DNA of 64,000 bases from Vogesella indigofera (GTDB taxonomy: Bacteria; Pseudomonadota; Gammaproteobacteria; Burkholderiales; Chromobacteriaceae), in NCBI RefSeq assembly GCF_003633895.1, contig NZ_RBID01000015.1, forward strand, positions 310,001 to 374,000, given 5' to 3'. Below are positions 16,116 to 26,648 of the stretch, piece by piece. The position numbers and the translations under genes were made by a program. The notes under the pieces are model-generated. The model was not told the origin of the DNA. It saw only the letters and a program-made list of their open reading frames with translations, and ran no database searches. How positions within the stretch are numbered: position 1 is the stretch's first letter; each line of letters opens with the position of its first letter.

Positions 16116-16919
16116 ATGACAAGCCAACAATTTGCCAGCCAGCGGCTGGCGTTCGACATCGATGGCGTGGCCGTCGACATCGCCACCCTCCACCGTGGCG
16201 GCGACAAGGCGCCGATCCTGTTTCTGCACGGTTTCGGCTCGAGCAAGGAAGATTACGCCGACATCGTGCGGCACGCCGCCTTCGACGGGCACCCGTTCAT
16301 CGCCTATGACGCGCCCGGCTGCGGCGACACGGTTTGCGCCGATCTGGCGCAGGTGTCGATCAGCCTGCTGCTGCACACCGCGCTACGGGTGCTGGCGCAC
16401 TACCGGGTGGATCGCTTCCATCTGGTCGGCCACTCGATGGGCGGCCTCACCGCCTTGCTGCTGGCCAGCCAGCTGGGCGAACGCGTGCTCAGCTTTACCG
16501 ATATCGAAGGCAATATCGCGCCGGAAGACTGCTTTCTGAGCCGCCAGATCGTCGATTACCCGAATGCCGACGCCGAGGCGTTTTTCGATGACTTCATCGA
16601 ACGCACCCGCCACGCGCCGGCCTACGCCAGCGCCCTGTACGCCGCCAGCCTGCGCCACAAGGTGCGCGCCGCGGCGGTACGCGGCATTTTCAGTTCCATG
16701 GTGGCGCTGTCGGACCACGGCCGGCTGATGGAACAGTTTCTGGCGCTGCCCTGCCGCAAGCTGTTCATGTACGGCGCACAGAATGCCGGCCTCAGCTACC
16801 TGGCGCATATCGGGCGGCACGGGGTGAGACTCAGCGAAGTGCCACATTGCGGCCACTTTCCGATGTATTCCAACCCGCTGTTCATGTGGCGGCAGCTCGC
16901 CGACTTTATCGCCGGCTAG
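16116..16919 (+). CDS. Alpha/beta hydrolase with atypical acid position
   Basis: Alpha/beta hydrolase of 267 residues. The oxyanion motif is LFLHGFGSS, the nucleophile elbow VGHSMGG, the catalytic His in PHCGHFPMYSNP. The usual acid after strand 7 is absent (LFMYGAQNAGLSY has no Asp/Glu), while FTDIEGNIAPEDC after strand 6 offers Asp/Glu, as in hydrolases with a displaced acid. I chose ATG 16116 over an upstream in-frame TTG. It follows the aminotransferase across a motif hairpin and precedes a clear terminator, so it may belong to the RraA operon, but the hairpin could separate it. The substrate is unknown. Confidence 0.82.
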   Translation: MTSQQFASQRLAFDIDGVAVDIATLHRGGDKAPILFLHGFGSSKEDYADIVRHAAFDGHPFIAYDAPGCGDTVCADLAQVSISLLLHTALRVLAHYRVDRFHLVGHSMGGLTALLLASQLGERVLSFTDIEGNIAPEDCFLSRQIVDYPNADAEAFFDDFIERTRHAPAYASALYAASLRHKVRAAAVRGIFSSMVALSDHGRLMEQFLALPCRKLFMYGAQNAGLSYLAHIGRHGVRLSEVPHCGHFPMYSNPLFMWRQLADFIAG

Positions 16920-16954
16920 CGTGTTGCCGCGCGGCCTTTTCATTGCCGATCCTG

Positions 16955-16984
16955 GCCGGCCCCTGACCAAGGGCCGGCTTTTCT
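16955..16984 (+). terminator. Intrinsic terminator after the alpha/beta hydrolase
   Basis: Perfect 8-bp stem GCCGGCCC / GGGCCGGC (16955-16962, 16971-16978) with an 8-nt loop, followed by TTTTCT. It ends the plus-strand unit that began at 12857 or 16116. Confidence 0.85.
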
Positions 16985-16997
16985 GCTTTGGGGGCGG

Positions 16998-17636
16998 CTA
17001 ATCCGGCTTTGCGGCGCAGTGGGCGAGCATGGCGTCGCCGATTTGATTGTTGCCGCAGCCCTTGAGCGCATGGCCGGCGCCGAGGATGTCGCCGGCAACT
17101 TCGTCCTGTCCCAGCTTGCTCTTGCCAAGCAGGCGGGTGATCTCGATCTGCAGGCCGACGATAGACTTGAGCGCGGCGTCCAGATAGTCGCTGGGCGCAT
17201 CGCTCATCTGCCACGGCTCGGCCTGCGCGGCCTCGTGGCTGCGGGTCAGGCGGGCGACCACGCCCCGTACGAAGCACTCGTCATCGTGAACGTGAATCCG
17301 GCCATAGGCATGGACCACGATGTAGTTCCAGGTCGGCACCTGGCGGTGCGACTCGTGCTTGCTCGGGTACCAGTTCGGGGACACATAGCCATCGCCGGCA
17401 CGAAAGACGACCAGCACTTCGTCGCCATTCGCCACCTGCTGCCATAGCGGATTGGTGCGGGCCACATGGGCGCGCAGGACACCGAGCGTGCCGTCGTGCG
17501 CCGCCAGCTCGAACGGCAAGTGATTGGCATCCAGCCAGCCCTTGCCGTGCGTAATCAGGGTGCCAAACGGATGCCGGGCGATGCATTGCTGCAGGATCTC
17601 GGTGCGGGATTCGTTGAAATGAGCGGGTAGGTACAT
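16998..17636 (-). CDS. PaiB-like FMN-binding protein
   Basis: Protein of 212 residues of the PaiB / FMN_bind_2 family (split-barrel flavin-binding fold). The pattern SPNWYPSK followed by QVPTWNYIVVHAYGRI is characteristic. Bacillus PaiB was named a transcriptional regulator, but members behave like flavin-dependent enzymes or heme/FMN proteins, so the role here is open. The start MYLPAHFNE lies 7 nt after GGAG. It is followed only by convergent genes; the next minus-strand gene (LysE family) ends 136 bp upstream. I see nothing recognisable in that gap. Confidence 0.85.
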   Translation of the reverse strand: MYLPAHFNESRTEILQQCIARHPFGTLITHGKGWLDANHLPFELAAHDGTLGVLRAHVARTNPLWQQVANGDEVLVVFRAGDGYVSPNWYPSKHESHRQVPTWNYIVVHAYGRIHVHDDECFVRGVVARLTRSHEAAQAEPWQMSDAPSDYLDAALKSIVGLQIEITRLLGKSKLGQDEVAGDILGAGHALKGCGNNQIGDAMLAHCAAKPD

Positions 17637-17772
17637 GCTGGCTCCAGGGGGAGGACCGGATCGTCTGGGCGGCGGCCGCGCGGCTCGATGGCCGGGTCGT
17701 GGCGCTGGCCAGGCGGCCGTCCGGCTGCCTGAGTGATGACGGCGGCTGCGGACCGCCACCGGGGGGTGAACG

Positions 17773-18387
17773 CTAGCGCTGGGCAAGCGCGACCATGACA
17801 CCGAGCACCAGCATGGTGGTGCCGGATAGCCGCGACAGCCATCGCGCCCTGCCCGCCCTGCTGGCGCCGGAGGCGACAAAGCGGCTGGCCGCCGCCACCG
17901 CGATCAAGTCAACCGCGGTATTCAGCAGCACGCAGATGCTGCCGAGCAGGATGAACTGCGGCGCCAGCGCCTGCTGCGTGGACACAAATTGCGGGATGAA
18001 GGCAAGGAAGAACATGGCGGTCTTCACGTTCAGCACTTCGACGATGGCGCCGTCGCGCAGTGCCTTGCCGGCGCCGGCACGCGGCAGCGTCGGCAGTGCC
18101 GCAGACCCGGCGCGCGATGCCAGCAGCCGGATGCCGAGGTACACCAGATACGCCGCGCCGAGATATTGCACCAGCGCGTAAGCCAGCGCCGACTGCGCAA
18201 TCAGCAACGACAAGCCCAGCGCGGCGGCGAGGACATGCGCCATGCCGCCGAGCGCGGTGCCCAGTGACGAGGCGACGCCTTCGGCTTTGCCGCCGGCCAC
18301 CGTGCGCGCGACGACATAGGCAATGCCGGGGCCGGGGGTGATCGCCAGCAGCGCGGCGGCCAGCAGGAAGGTAATGGAGGGAAGCAT
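17773..18387 (-). CDS. LysE/RhtB-family amino-acid exporter
   Basis: Membrane protein of 204 residues with five to six helices. ITPGPGIAYVVARTVAGGKA near the N-terminus and LNVKTAMFFLAFIPQFV in the middle are hallmarks of the LysE/RhtB family. It lies 19 bp after the B3/4-domain gene on the same strand, so the two are probably one operon, divergent from an XRE-cupin regulator. The exported compound is unknown; amino acids or their analogues are usual for the family. Confidence 0.9.
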   Translation of the reverse strand: MLPSITFLLAAALLAITPGPGIAYVVARTVAGGKAEGVASSLGTALGGMAHVLAAALGLSLLIAQSALAYALVQYLGAAYLVYLGIRLLASRAGSAALPTLPRAGAGKALRDGAIVEVLNVKTAMFFLAFIPQFVSTQQALAPQFILLGSICVLLNTAVDLIAVAAASRFVASGASRAGRARWLSRLSGTTMLVLGVMVALAQR

Positions 18388-18406
18388 GGCCAGACCTTGC
18401 CTTTCT

Positions 18407-19102
18407 TTACTGTGGCCCGCAGCCGATGAGCTGCGAATCGATGCGGGCGCCGGGCATCATGCCTTGCAGGTCCTGCGCCAGGCGCTCACCGGCGGCATGC
18501 AGCGCCGCCAGCGGCATCGCCGGCAAGCTTTCCAGGATGAACCACATCTGCTGTGCCTCGGCACTCAGCCGGGTCCGGACGCCTTGCCGCCAGTTCCAGC
18601 GCCGGCAGGTGACGCCGACATCGTCACGCCACACCACTTCTCCGGCGTCTGGCGACTCGTGGGCCAGCACGCCGTCCTTCATGGTGTCGAAGCGCTCGGT
18701 GCCGTCGGCGATGACCAGTCTTGGCGCGCCGACGTATGCCGCAAAGTTTTCACCACCGACCGGAACGGCGTATTCGATGCTGATGGCGTTGTAGAGGTCC
18801 ACGATCGGGTCAATGCTCGGCAGGCTGCCGTCGCGCAGCACGCGCTTGCGCAGGGCTTCGGCCGAGCAAGGCGTGCGCTGCGGTTTGGCGCCAAACTTGC
18901 GGAACACCTCTGCCCACGCCAGCAGATGGGCATCCGCCCACGCGGCCTCGCCGGCGGACAGCGACTGGCAGGCCCGGCTGAGTGCTGCGCTGGCAATGCC
19001 CGGATTGACGATGGCGGCAGCGTCGACGCTGATGCTGAGCGCCCGGAAATCCGGGGCCAGCTCAACGATAGCTGGTGCGATTGACGGCAGGATGGCGCGC
19101 AT
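18407..19102 (-). CDS. Stand-alone B3/4-domain protein
   Basis: Protein of 231 residues resembling the B3/B4 (tRNA-editing) domain of the PheRS beta subunit: SIDPIVDLYNAISIEYAVPVGGE is the conserved core (seen here as separate segments IDPIVDLYNAIS and VPVGGEN). Free-standing versions are proposed to clear mischarged tRNA or bind amino-acid analogues; the function of this one is not established. It is co-oriented with a LysE-type exporter and divergent from an XRE-cupin regulator, a grouping that suggests resistance to or control of a particular amino acid. Confidence 0.8.
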   Translation of the reverse strand: MRAILPSIAPAIVELAPDFRALSISVDAAAIVNPGIASAALSRACQSLSAGEAAWADAHLLAWAEVFRKFGAKPQRTPCSAEALRKRVLRDGSLPSIDPIVDLYNAISIEYAVPVGGENFAAYVGAPRLVIADGTERFDTMKDGVLAHESPDAGEVVWRDDVGVTCRRWNWRQGVRTRLSAEAQQMWFILESLPAMPLAALHAAGERLAQDLQGMMPGARIDSQLIGCGPQ

Positions 19103-19116
19103 TGGAGAATCCTTTG

Positions 19117-19147
19117 GTGACTAATTTATCCCATGCTAGTGACTAAT
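19117..19147. promoter_or_regulatory. Direct repeat at the B3/4 - XRE divergent promoter
   Basis: GTGACTAAT occurs at 19117-19125 and again at 19139-19147, 22 bp apart, i.e. about two helical turns. The second copy overlaps the ATG of the XRE gene. It is a candidate operator for that regulator. There is only a 43-bp gap between the two start codons. Confidence 0.5.
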
Positions 19148-19763
19148 GACCAAAAAAGTCAATATATCGACCGACTCCGGTGCCGATGTGCAGTTCGTCA
19201 GCGCGGCGGTTGCCGGCAAGCTCAAACAGCACAGAAAGCAGCAGAAACTCTCACTGGACGAGCTGTCCCGCCGCGCCGGCGTCAGCAAGGGCATGCTGGT
19301 CGAAATCGAGAAGTGCATCGCCAATCCCAGCATCGCCATCCTGTGCAAGCTCGCGGCGGCGCTGGGCGTGTCGGTGGCCGATATCGTGAACGTGGCCAGC
19401 GCCCCCTCCGCCCATCTCATCGACAGCAAGGACATCCCGACGCTGTGGAGCGGCCCCGGCGGCGGCAGCGCCCGCCTGCTGGCCGGGACCAGCGGCCCCA
19501 ACATGATCGAACTGTGGCGCTGGCAGCTGCACCCGGGCGAGCGCTTCGAGTCCGCCGGACACCCGGCCGGCACCTTCGAGCTTTTTCATGTCGAGCAAGG
19601 GCAGCTGAAGCTGACGGTGGACAACACCGAACTGATCATCGCGGCGGGTTGCTCTGCCGTCGCCAGAACCGACATGCCGCACTGCTATGCGAACGAGGGC
19701 ACCGACAAGCTGGTTTTCACCATGACTGTCGCCGAACTGCATCAATTGCAGACGACACGGTGA
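19146..19763 (+). CDS. XRE-family regulator with C-terminal cupin domain
   Basis: Protein of 205 residues: helix-turn-helix at about 24-80 (VAGKLKQHRKQQKLSLDELS, then RRAGVSKGMLVEIEKCIANP) followed by a cupin sensor domain from about 105 (GTFELFHVEQGQLKLTV, IAAGCSAV). Such regulators commonly control amino-acid or polyamine metabolism. No Shine-Dalgarno is visible before the ATG, and a GTGACTAAT repeat runs into the start codon, so a leaderless transcript or strong autorepression is plausible. It is divergent from the B3/4 and LysE genes, its likely targets. Confidence 0.88.
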   Translation: MTKKVNISTDSGADVQFVSAAVAGKLKQHRKQQKLSLDELSRRAGVSKGMLVEIEKCIANPSIAILCKLAAALGVSVADIVNVASAPSAHLIDSKDIPTLWSGPGGGSARLLAGTSGPNMIELWRWQLHPGERFESAGHPAGTFELFHVEQGQLKLTVDNTELIIAAGCSAVARTDMPHCYANEGTDKLVFTMTVAELHQLQTTR

Positions 19764-19912
19764 GCCACGGCCGCCGCATGGCGGCCATGCAAGCCCGGCC
19801 ATCGGTGGCAATGGCATACTGTTGCCAGCGCCATGGGCAGGCCGCGATGGTTAGCCCCCGCACCATGCGCCCAGCCGCCCCTACCCCGACACCGTTCAAG
19901 GAGACGTGAGGC

Positions 19913-20860
19913 ATGTCCGACGTAAGCGAACTCAGCAGCGACAACGCGGTTTATAAAACCCTTCTGGAGTCGACCAAGGCCATCCCGTGGAAAATCGACT
20001 GGGCCACCATGCAGTTTGCCTACATCGGCCCGCAAATCGAGGCCTTGCTGGGCTGGAGCCAGGAAAGCTGGGCGTCCGCCAACGACTGGGCGCAGCGCAT
20101 CCATCCGGAGGATCGCGACAACGTGGTGAATTTCTGTGTTGCGCAATCCAAGGCCGGGGTCGACCACGAAGCCGACTACCGGGCGCTGACCAAGGAAAAC
20201 GGCTACGTGTGGATACGCGATGTCGTCCACGTGGTGCGCAATGCGCAGGGCGAGGTCGAGTCGCTGATCGGCTTCATGTTCGATATCAGCGAGCGCAAGA
20301 AGACGGAAGAAAAACTGCTGGTGCTGCAAAAAGAGCTGGAAGCGCTGTCGTTCAAGGACGGGCTGACCGGCATTGCCAACCGGCGCCGCTTCGACACCAG
20401 CCTGGACCTGGAGTGGCAAAACACGCGCAGCAGCCGCCTGCCGCTGTCGCTGATCCTGTTCGATGTCGACTTCTTCAAGCAGTTCAACGACCTGTACGGG
20501 CACATCGCCGGTGACCACTGCCTGACCCGCATCGCGCAAACGCTGAATCTGGCCCTGGCCGGCCCGCGCGATCTGGTCGCGCGTTACGGCGGCGAGGAAT
20601 TCATCATCATGCTGCCGGAAACCGACGCCAACGGCGCGCAGCGCGTCGCCGAGCGCTGCCAGCGGCTGATCGAGAAACTGGCAATCGCCCACTCACAATC
20701 GCCGCACGGCCAGCGCGTCACCGTCAGCATTGGCGTCGGCACCGTGATGCCAGGCGACAGGCTGACCACCACCGACTTCATCCAGGCCGTCGACCGGCAG
20801 CTGTATGTCGCCAAGCAAAACGGCCGCAACCGGATCGAGACACTGCACATCGCGTCCTGA
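19913..20860 (+). CDS. PAS-GGDEF diguanylate cyclase
   Basis: Protein of 315 residues, cytoplasmic. A PAS domain (about 15-127, ending FMFDISERKKTEE) is joined by a short coiled coil to a GGDEF domain with the active signature RYGGEEF (GGEEF at 226-230) and the substrate loop FDVDFFKQFNDLYGH. The inhibitory RxxD site expected at 217-220 reads GPRD, so product inhibition is probably lost. It makes c-di-GMP in response to a PAS-sensed signal not readable here. It stands alone: the upstream gap (19764-19912) separates it from the XRE gene. Confidence 0.92.
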   Translation: MSDVSELSSDNAVYKTLLESTKAIPWKIDWATMQFAYIGPQIEALLGWSQESWASANDWAQRIHPEDRDNVVNFCVAQSKAGVDHEADYRALTKENGYVWIRDVVHVVRNAQGEVESLIGFMFDISERKKTEEKLLVLQKELEALSFKDGLTGIANRRRFDTSLDLEWQNTRSSRLPLSLILFDVDFFKQFNDLYGHIAGDHCLTRIAQTLNLALAGPRDLVARYGGEEFIIMLPETDANGAQRVAERCQRLIEKLAIAHSQSPHGQRVTVSIGVGTVMPGDRLTTTDFIQAVDRQLYVAKQNGRNRIETLHIAS

Positions 20861-21019
20861 GGTGGCCGGGCGGTGCTGCGCTGGCTGTGGCCGTTGAGCG
20901 CCACGGGGATGAATCACAGAGGTAGCGGACAACTCCGCACTGAGCCTGGGCGCCCGCTTTGCCCGACCTGCGGCCTGGCCAACCGTGCGGCAAGCCGTTT
21001 GTCGGCCATAGCGGTCCTT

Positions 21020-21096
21020 CGTGTACCAAATAAAAGATGGCTGCTTTCATATTGAAAACAGCCATATAAGTATCTAGTAAACGAGAGGCAATTCAG
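21020..21096 (-). repeat. Left copy of an inverted terminator-type repeat bracketing the 21-31 kb island
   Basis: About 75 bp with a stem ATGGCTG / CAGCCAT (21037-21065), followed on the minus strand by CTTTTATTT. It ends transcription of the MFS gene. Stem, loop and flanks (CTCGTTTACTAGATACTT reading minus) match a second copy at 31222-31294 in inverted orientation. Within the 240-bp gap 20861-21100 I see nothing else. Confidence 0.75.
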
Positions 21097-21100
21097 TGAT

Positions 21101-22501
21101 TCAGTTCGATCGGTCAGTGTCAAAGTCAATGTAGCGAGCAGACACGGAGAGTGCGGCCAGCAGCAGTAAAGCTGCCACTCCCATCGTGACGCCGGTATGC
21201 CAAGCCAAACCGAAGGCATCGAATGCCGAGGTGTGGCCGCCTGCATATACCACAACCAGGACGGCCAAGCCGAGTGAGGCACCGAGTTGGTGGGCGACGT
21301 TGACTAGTCCGGAAGCAGCGCCAGCATTGCGTCCCTCCACGCCGGTAACACCGGCTACCGTGAGCGGCGCGAGCACCCAACCTTGGCCGAATCCGGTCAG
21401 CAGCATCGGTAACACCACGCCACCAAGGTAGGACATCTGCGCGGCAGTGATACTGAGCCATGCCAGTCCCAACACGCACAACGCCAGCCCCGCTAGCAGC
21501 ATGCGTCGCTGCCCGATGCGATGGGCAACATGTGGCACGCTCACCGATGCCAGAAACTGCGGCACCGTTACCGGAATGAAAGCCAGGCCGGCCTGCATCG
21601 GGGAAAAACCCAGTGCACCTTGCAGGTATTGCGCGGTGAAGAACCAGAATCCCGCCATGCCAGAGAGAAAGAGCAGTCGAGCGGCATAGGCGCCATTGCG
21701 CTGCGCACTGGTCAGCATGGCTAGCGGAAGCAGCGGCTGACTGGCGTGACGTTCGATCCATAGAAAAGCGGCCAGTACCACCACTCCCACAGCAATGCTT
21801 GCCTGCGTCAACGCGGCACCCCAACCCGCATCGGCGGCCTCGACAATACCGAATACCAGCGCGCACATGCCCAAGGTGGAGCTGAGTGCGCCGGCGATGT
21901 CGAAACGCCCGTTGTGGCGCTCGGTCTCGTGGATATGGCGCAAGGTACCAACGATGAGTGCCGCGCCGATCGGCAGGTTGATCAGGAAACCGGCACGCCA
22001 GGAAATCAGATCGGCCAGCAGGCCACCGAGCACAAGGCCCAGCGTGGCACCAATACCAGCCGCCGCCGCATACCAGGCGAGTGCGCGGTTACGCGCATGC
22101 CCCTCCTCGAAATGTGTCGTGATCAGTGCCAGCGTCGAGGGGGCAAGCACGGCGGCACCGAAACCCTGTACAGCGCGGGAGGCGATCATCCAGACTGGCG
22201 ACTGCGCAGCACCGATAGCCAGTGAGGCCAGTGTGAAGATAGAAAGTCCGGTGATGAACATACGTCGCCGACCGAGAATATCGCCCGCCCGCGCACCGAG
22301 CAGCAGGAAGCCGCCAAAAGCGAGCGTGTAGGCGTTCTGAATCCACGACAGCCCAGCCGGTGTGAAGCCAAGATCGGCCTGGATACGTGGCAGGCCGGTG
22401 AGCACGATGGAGATGTCGATCACGAGCATCAGGTAGCTCGCCATGATGATGGCAAGCACCATACGATGGCGGAGCCTGGCTTGGGGGCGTATTGCGTTCA
22501 T
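21101..22501 (-). CDS. MFS drug/multidrug efflux transporter (DHA2, EmrB/QacA type)
   Basis: Inner-membrane protein of 466 residues with about 14 hydrophobic segments, the DHA2 topology. Motif A is ARAGDILGRRRMFITG and motif C is AAAAGIGATLGLVLGGLLAD. It probably exports lipophilic or oxidised compounds by proton antiport; the substrate is unknown. Its ATG overlaps the stop of the truncated NAD(P)-binding gene by 4 bp, so it is coupled to the upstream aldo/keto reductase unit. A stem-loop terminator follows within 40 bp. The gene belongs to the segment that lacks the dispersed GCGGCCAACC motif. Confidence 0.9.
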   Translation of the reverse strand: MNAIRPQARLRHRMVLAIIMASYLMLVIDISIVLTGLPRIQADLGFTPAGLSWIQNAYTLAFGGFLLLGARAGDILGRRRMFITGLSIFTLASLAIGAAQSPVWMIASRAVQGFGAAVLAPSTLALITTHFEEGHARNRALAWYAAAAGIGATLGLVLGGLLADLISWRAGFLINLPIGAALIVGTLRHIHETERHNGRFDIAGALSSTLGMCALVFGIVEAADAGWGAALTQASIAVGVVVLAAFLWIERHASQPLLPLAMLTSAQRNGAYAARLLFLSGMAGFWFFTAQYLQGALGFSPMQAGLAFIPVTVPQFLASVSVPHVAHRIGQRRMLLAGLALCVLGLAWLSITAAQMSYLGGVVLPMLLTGFGQGWVLAPLTVAGVTGVEGRNAGAASGLVNVAHQLGASLGLAVLVVVYAGGHTSAFDAFGLAWHTGVTMGVAALLLLAALSVSARYIDFDTDRSN

Positions 22502-23013
22502 TTCGTGCTGACTCCAAGACTGCGGCGGACTTCCAAGTGCGGGACCAAGGCGAGCTTCACAATGAGGTCAGATAGGCTATTCAGCGACACGTCATGGCCA
22601 CGGAAGGCTTCACCCTTCTGTGTGAGCTGGTAACTCACCGTTTTGTCACGGATGAACCAGCCTGGGCGCAGAAAAGTGTAGTCGAGGGACGAGGCTTCGA
22701 TGAACGCCGTAGCATCGCGATAGGGATCCAGTACGCTGCGATAACGCTCGCTCGGCACTTCGCTGTAGATACCCATCGAACTGATGAAGATCAGCCGTTT
22801 GAGGCCGACTGCCTTCATCGCGGCGATGATCGTGCCGGTCTGTGCCGCCATATCGCCGGCGAGATTGGCATAGACCACGCCCTGCCCGCGCATTGCCGCC
22901 TCCAGCATGGTTTGATCCAATACGTCTCCTTCAACGATGGAAACGCGTGCCGGGTCGGGATTGCTGAGGCGCTTGGAGCGGCGCAGGTAGAGCGTGAGCG
23001 CCACTCGGACCAT
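22498..23013 (-). pseudogene. NmrA/SDR-like NAD(P)-binding protein, 5'-truncated
   Basis: 171 residues matching the part of an atypical SDR (NmrA / NAD(P)H-binding) after the first strand: VTLYLRR-like start (VALTLYLRRSKRL), VEGDVLD, VYANLAGD, LIFISSMGIYSE, TFLRPGWF. The Gly-rich GATGxxG dinucleotide motif and about 25-30 N-terminal residues are missing; immediately upstream (18 bp) is the aldo/keto reductase stop. So a deletion seems to have joined the two genes. Without the dinucleotide loop it is probably inactive, though the frame is intact and translation could start at the ATG at 23013 (MVRVALT). Confidence 0.7.
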
Positions 23014-23031
23014 TGAGTAGGGGCCGGTGAA

Positions 23032-25305
<2,274 letters not shown>

Positions 25306-25514
25306 TTCCACTCCTTCGTTACACGGTTTTCATCAAATGCAGCACCGCTGAGTAGAGGCCAAGCCGGCAGAAATGCACAGGCGCGCCTTGCTTCCGGCAA
25401 TGCCCCAAAAACGTTCGGAGCAGGGAAATGCTGCGGTATCCGTTAATCCTAGGGTGTTGCAAGCTGACGAACAATGGATGTAATGTTTCACGATCTGTTC
25501 AATAATTTTCAACT

Positions 25515-26423
25515 ATGCTGCGCACTGGCCTCTCCGAACTGACCGCCTTCATTACCATCGCCGAGCAGCGCAGTTTTCGCGCCGCAGCGCGGATACTGGG
25601 CGTATCGCCGTCGGCACTCAGTCACACAGTGAAAAACCTTGAAGCGAGTCTCAACACGCGGTTGTTTAACCGCACCACCCGCTCGGTTGCGCTGACTGAG
25701 GCAGGGGAGCTGTTTCTGCGTCGTGTTGCACCTGCGCTCGGTGATATTCAGGATGCGGTCAATGAGATGGCTTCATCGCGCGACCGACCTTCCGGTTCGA
25801 TCCGGATCAGCACCGCAGAAGCGGGGGCGAGAATCTTGATCAGGAATGTGCTGCCGGCTTTTCTGGCGACCTACCCGAACATTCATGTCGAGTTCGTCGT
25901 CGATACCCGCCTTGTGGATATCGTGGCCGATGGCTTCGACGCTGGCATTCGTGTCTTGCAGGATGTGCCACGTGACATGGTCGCCATCAAGTTCGGAGCA
26001 GACTGGAAATTTGTCGCCGTAGCATCTCCCGCTTACCTGGCGCAGCATGAGCCGCCACGTACGCCGGAAGAACTAAAGCACCATCGCTGCCTGCGTTTCC
26101 GCTTTAGCAGCGGAGCGCTGTATCACTGGGATCTGATGCGCGGCGGGGTCAGTATGACGCTAGATGCCGCAGGGCCAATGACCTTGGACAACGGCAATCT
26201 GATGCTGGAAGCCGCGCTGGCAGGGATTGGGATTGCCTGGGTGCCGGAATATCTGGTTGCCGAGTATGTTGCATCAGGACAACTGATCTACCTCTTGCCA
26301 GACTGGAGTCCCACGTTGCCTGGCCTGAGTCTTTATTACCCGGCCAATCGCCATCCACCGGCGGCACTCAGGCTATTTACACAGGCGGTACGTGATTGGA
26401 CTCGGCAGAAAACATCTCTGTGA
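25515..26423 (+). CDS. LysR-family regulator of the aldo/keto reductase - MFS unit
   Basis: LysR-type regulator of 302 residues: helix-turn-helix RSFRAAARILGVSPSALSHT, then substrate domain with IRVLQDVPRDMVAIKFG and CLRFRFSSGALYHWDL. The latter half resembles regulators paired with aldo/keto reductases and oxidoreductases. It is divergent from the Tat aldo/keto reductase across 209 bp, so it probably controls that unit. The 225-bp stretch after it (26424-26648) has no gene I can support. Confidence 0.9.
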   Translation: MLRTGLSELTAFITIAEQRSFRAAARILGVSPSALSHTVKNLEASLNTRLFNRTTRSVALTEAGELFLRRVAPALGDIQDAVNEMASSRDRPSGSIRISTAEAGARILIRNVLPAFLATYPNIHVEFVVDTRLVDIVADGFDAGIRVLQDVPRDMVAIKFGADWKFVAVASPAYLAQHEPPRTPEELKHHRCLRFRFSSGALYHWDLMRGGVSMTLDAAGPMTLDNGNLMLEAALAGIGIAWVPEYLVAEYVASGQLIYLLPDWSPTLPGLSLYYPANRHPPAALRLFTQAVRDWTRQKTSL

Positions 26424-26648
26424 CAACACTGCTCTAGCCGTGACCAATCTTCTTAACTTGTATTCCATAGTTATAGCGCAACAAACCGTCTGCTTTGGCC
26501 GACCTCCAGTCAATCATGTGGGAGGGTTGGCAGGACATCGGCCGAAGCGGTCAACTTCCCCAGAGAGGCGAGATGTCCGCTTCTGCCTCTAACGCGGCCA
26601 GTTTCACACCCGTCGCCTAAATGACAGCTATGTGACCTGAGTCAGGCT

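Noticed and set aside
26392-26592. Possible 66-residue protein after the LysR gene
   Set aside because: No ribosome-binding site, overlaps the end of the LysR gene, and no recognisable domain.
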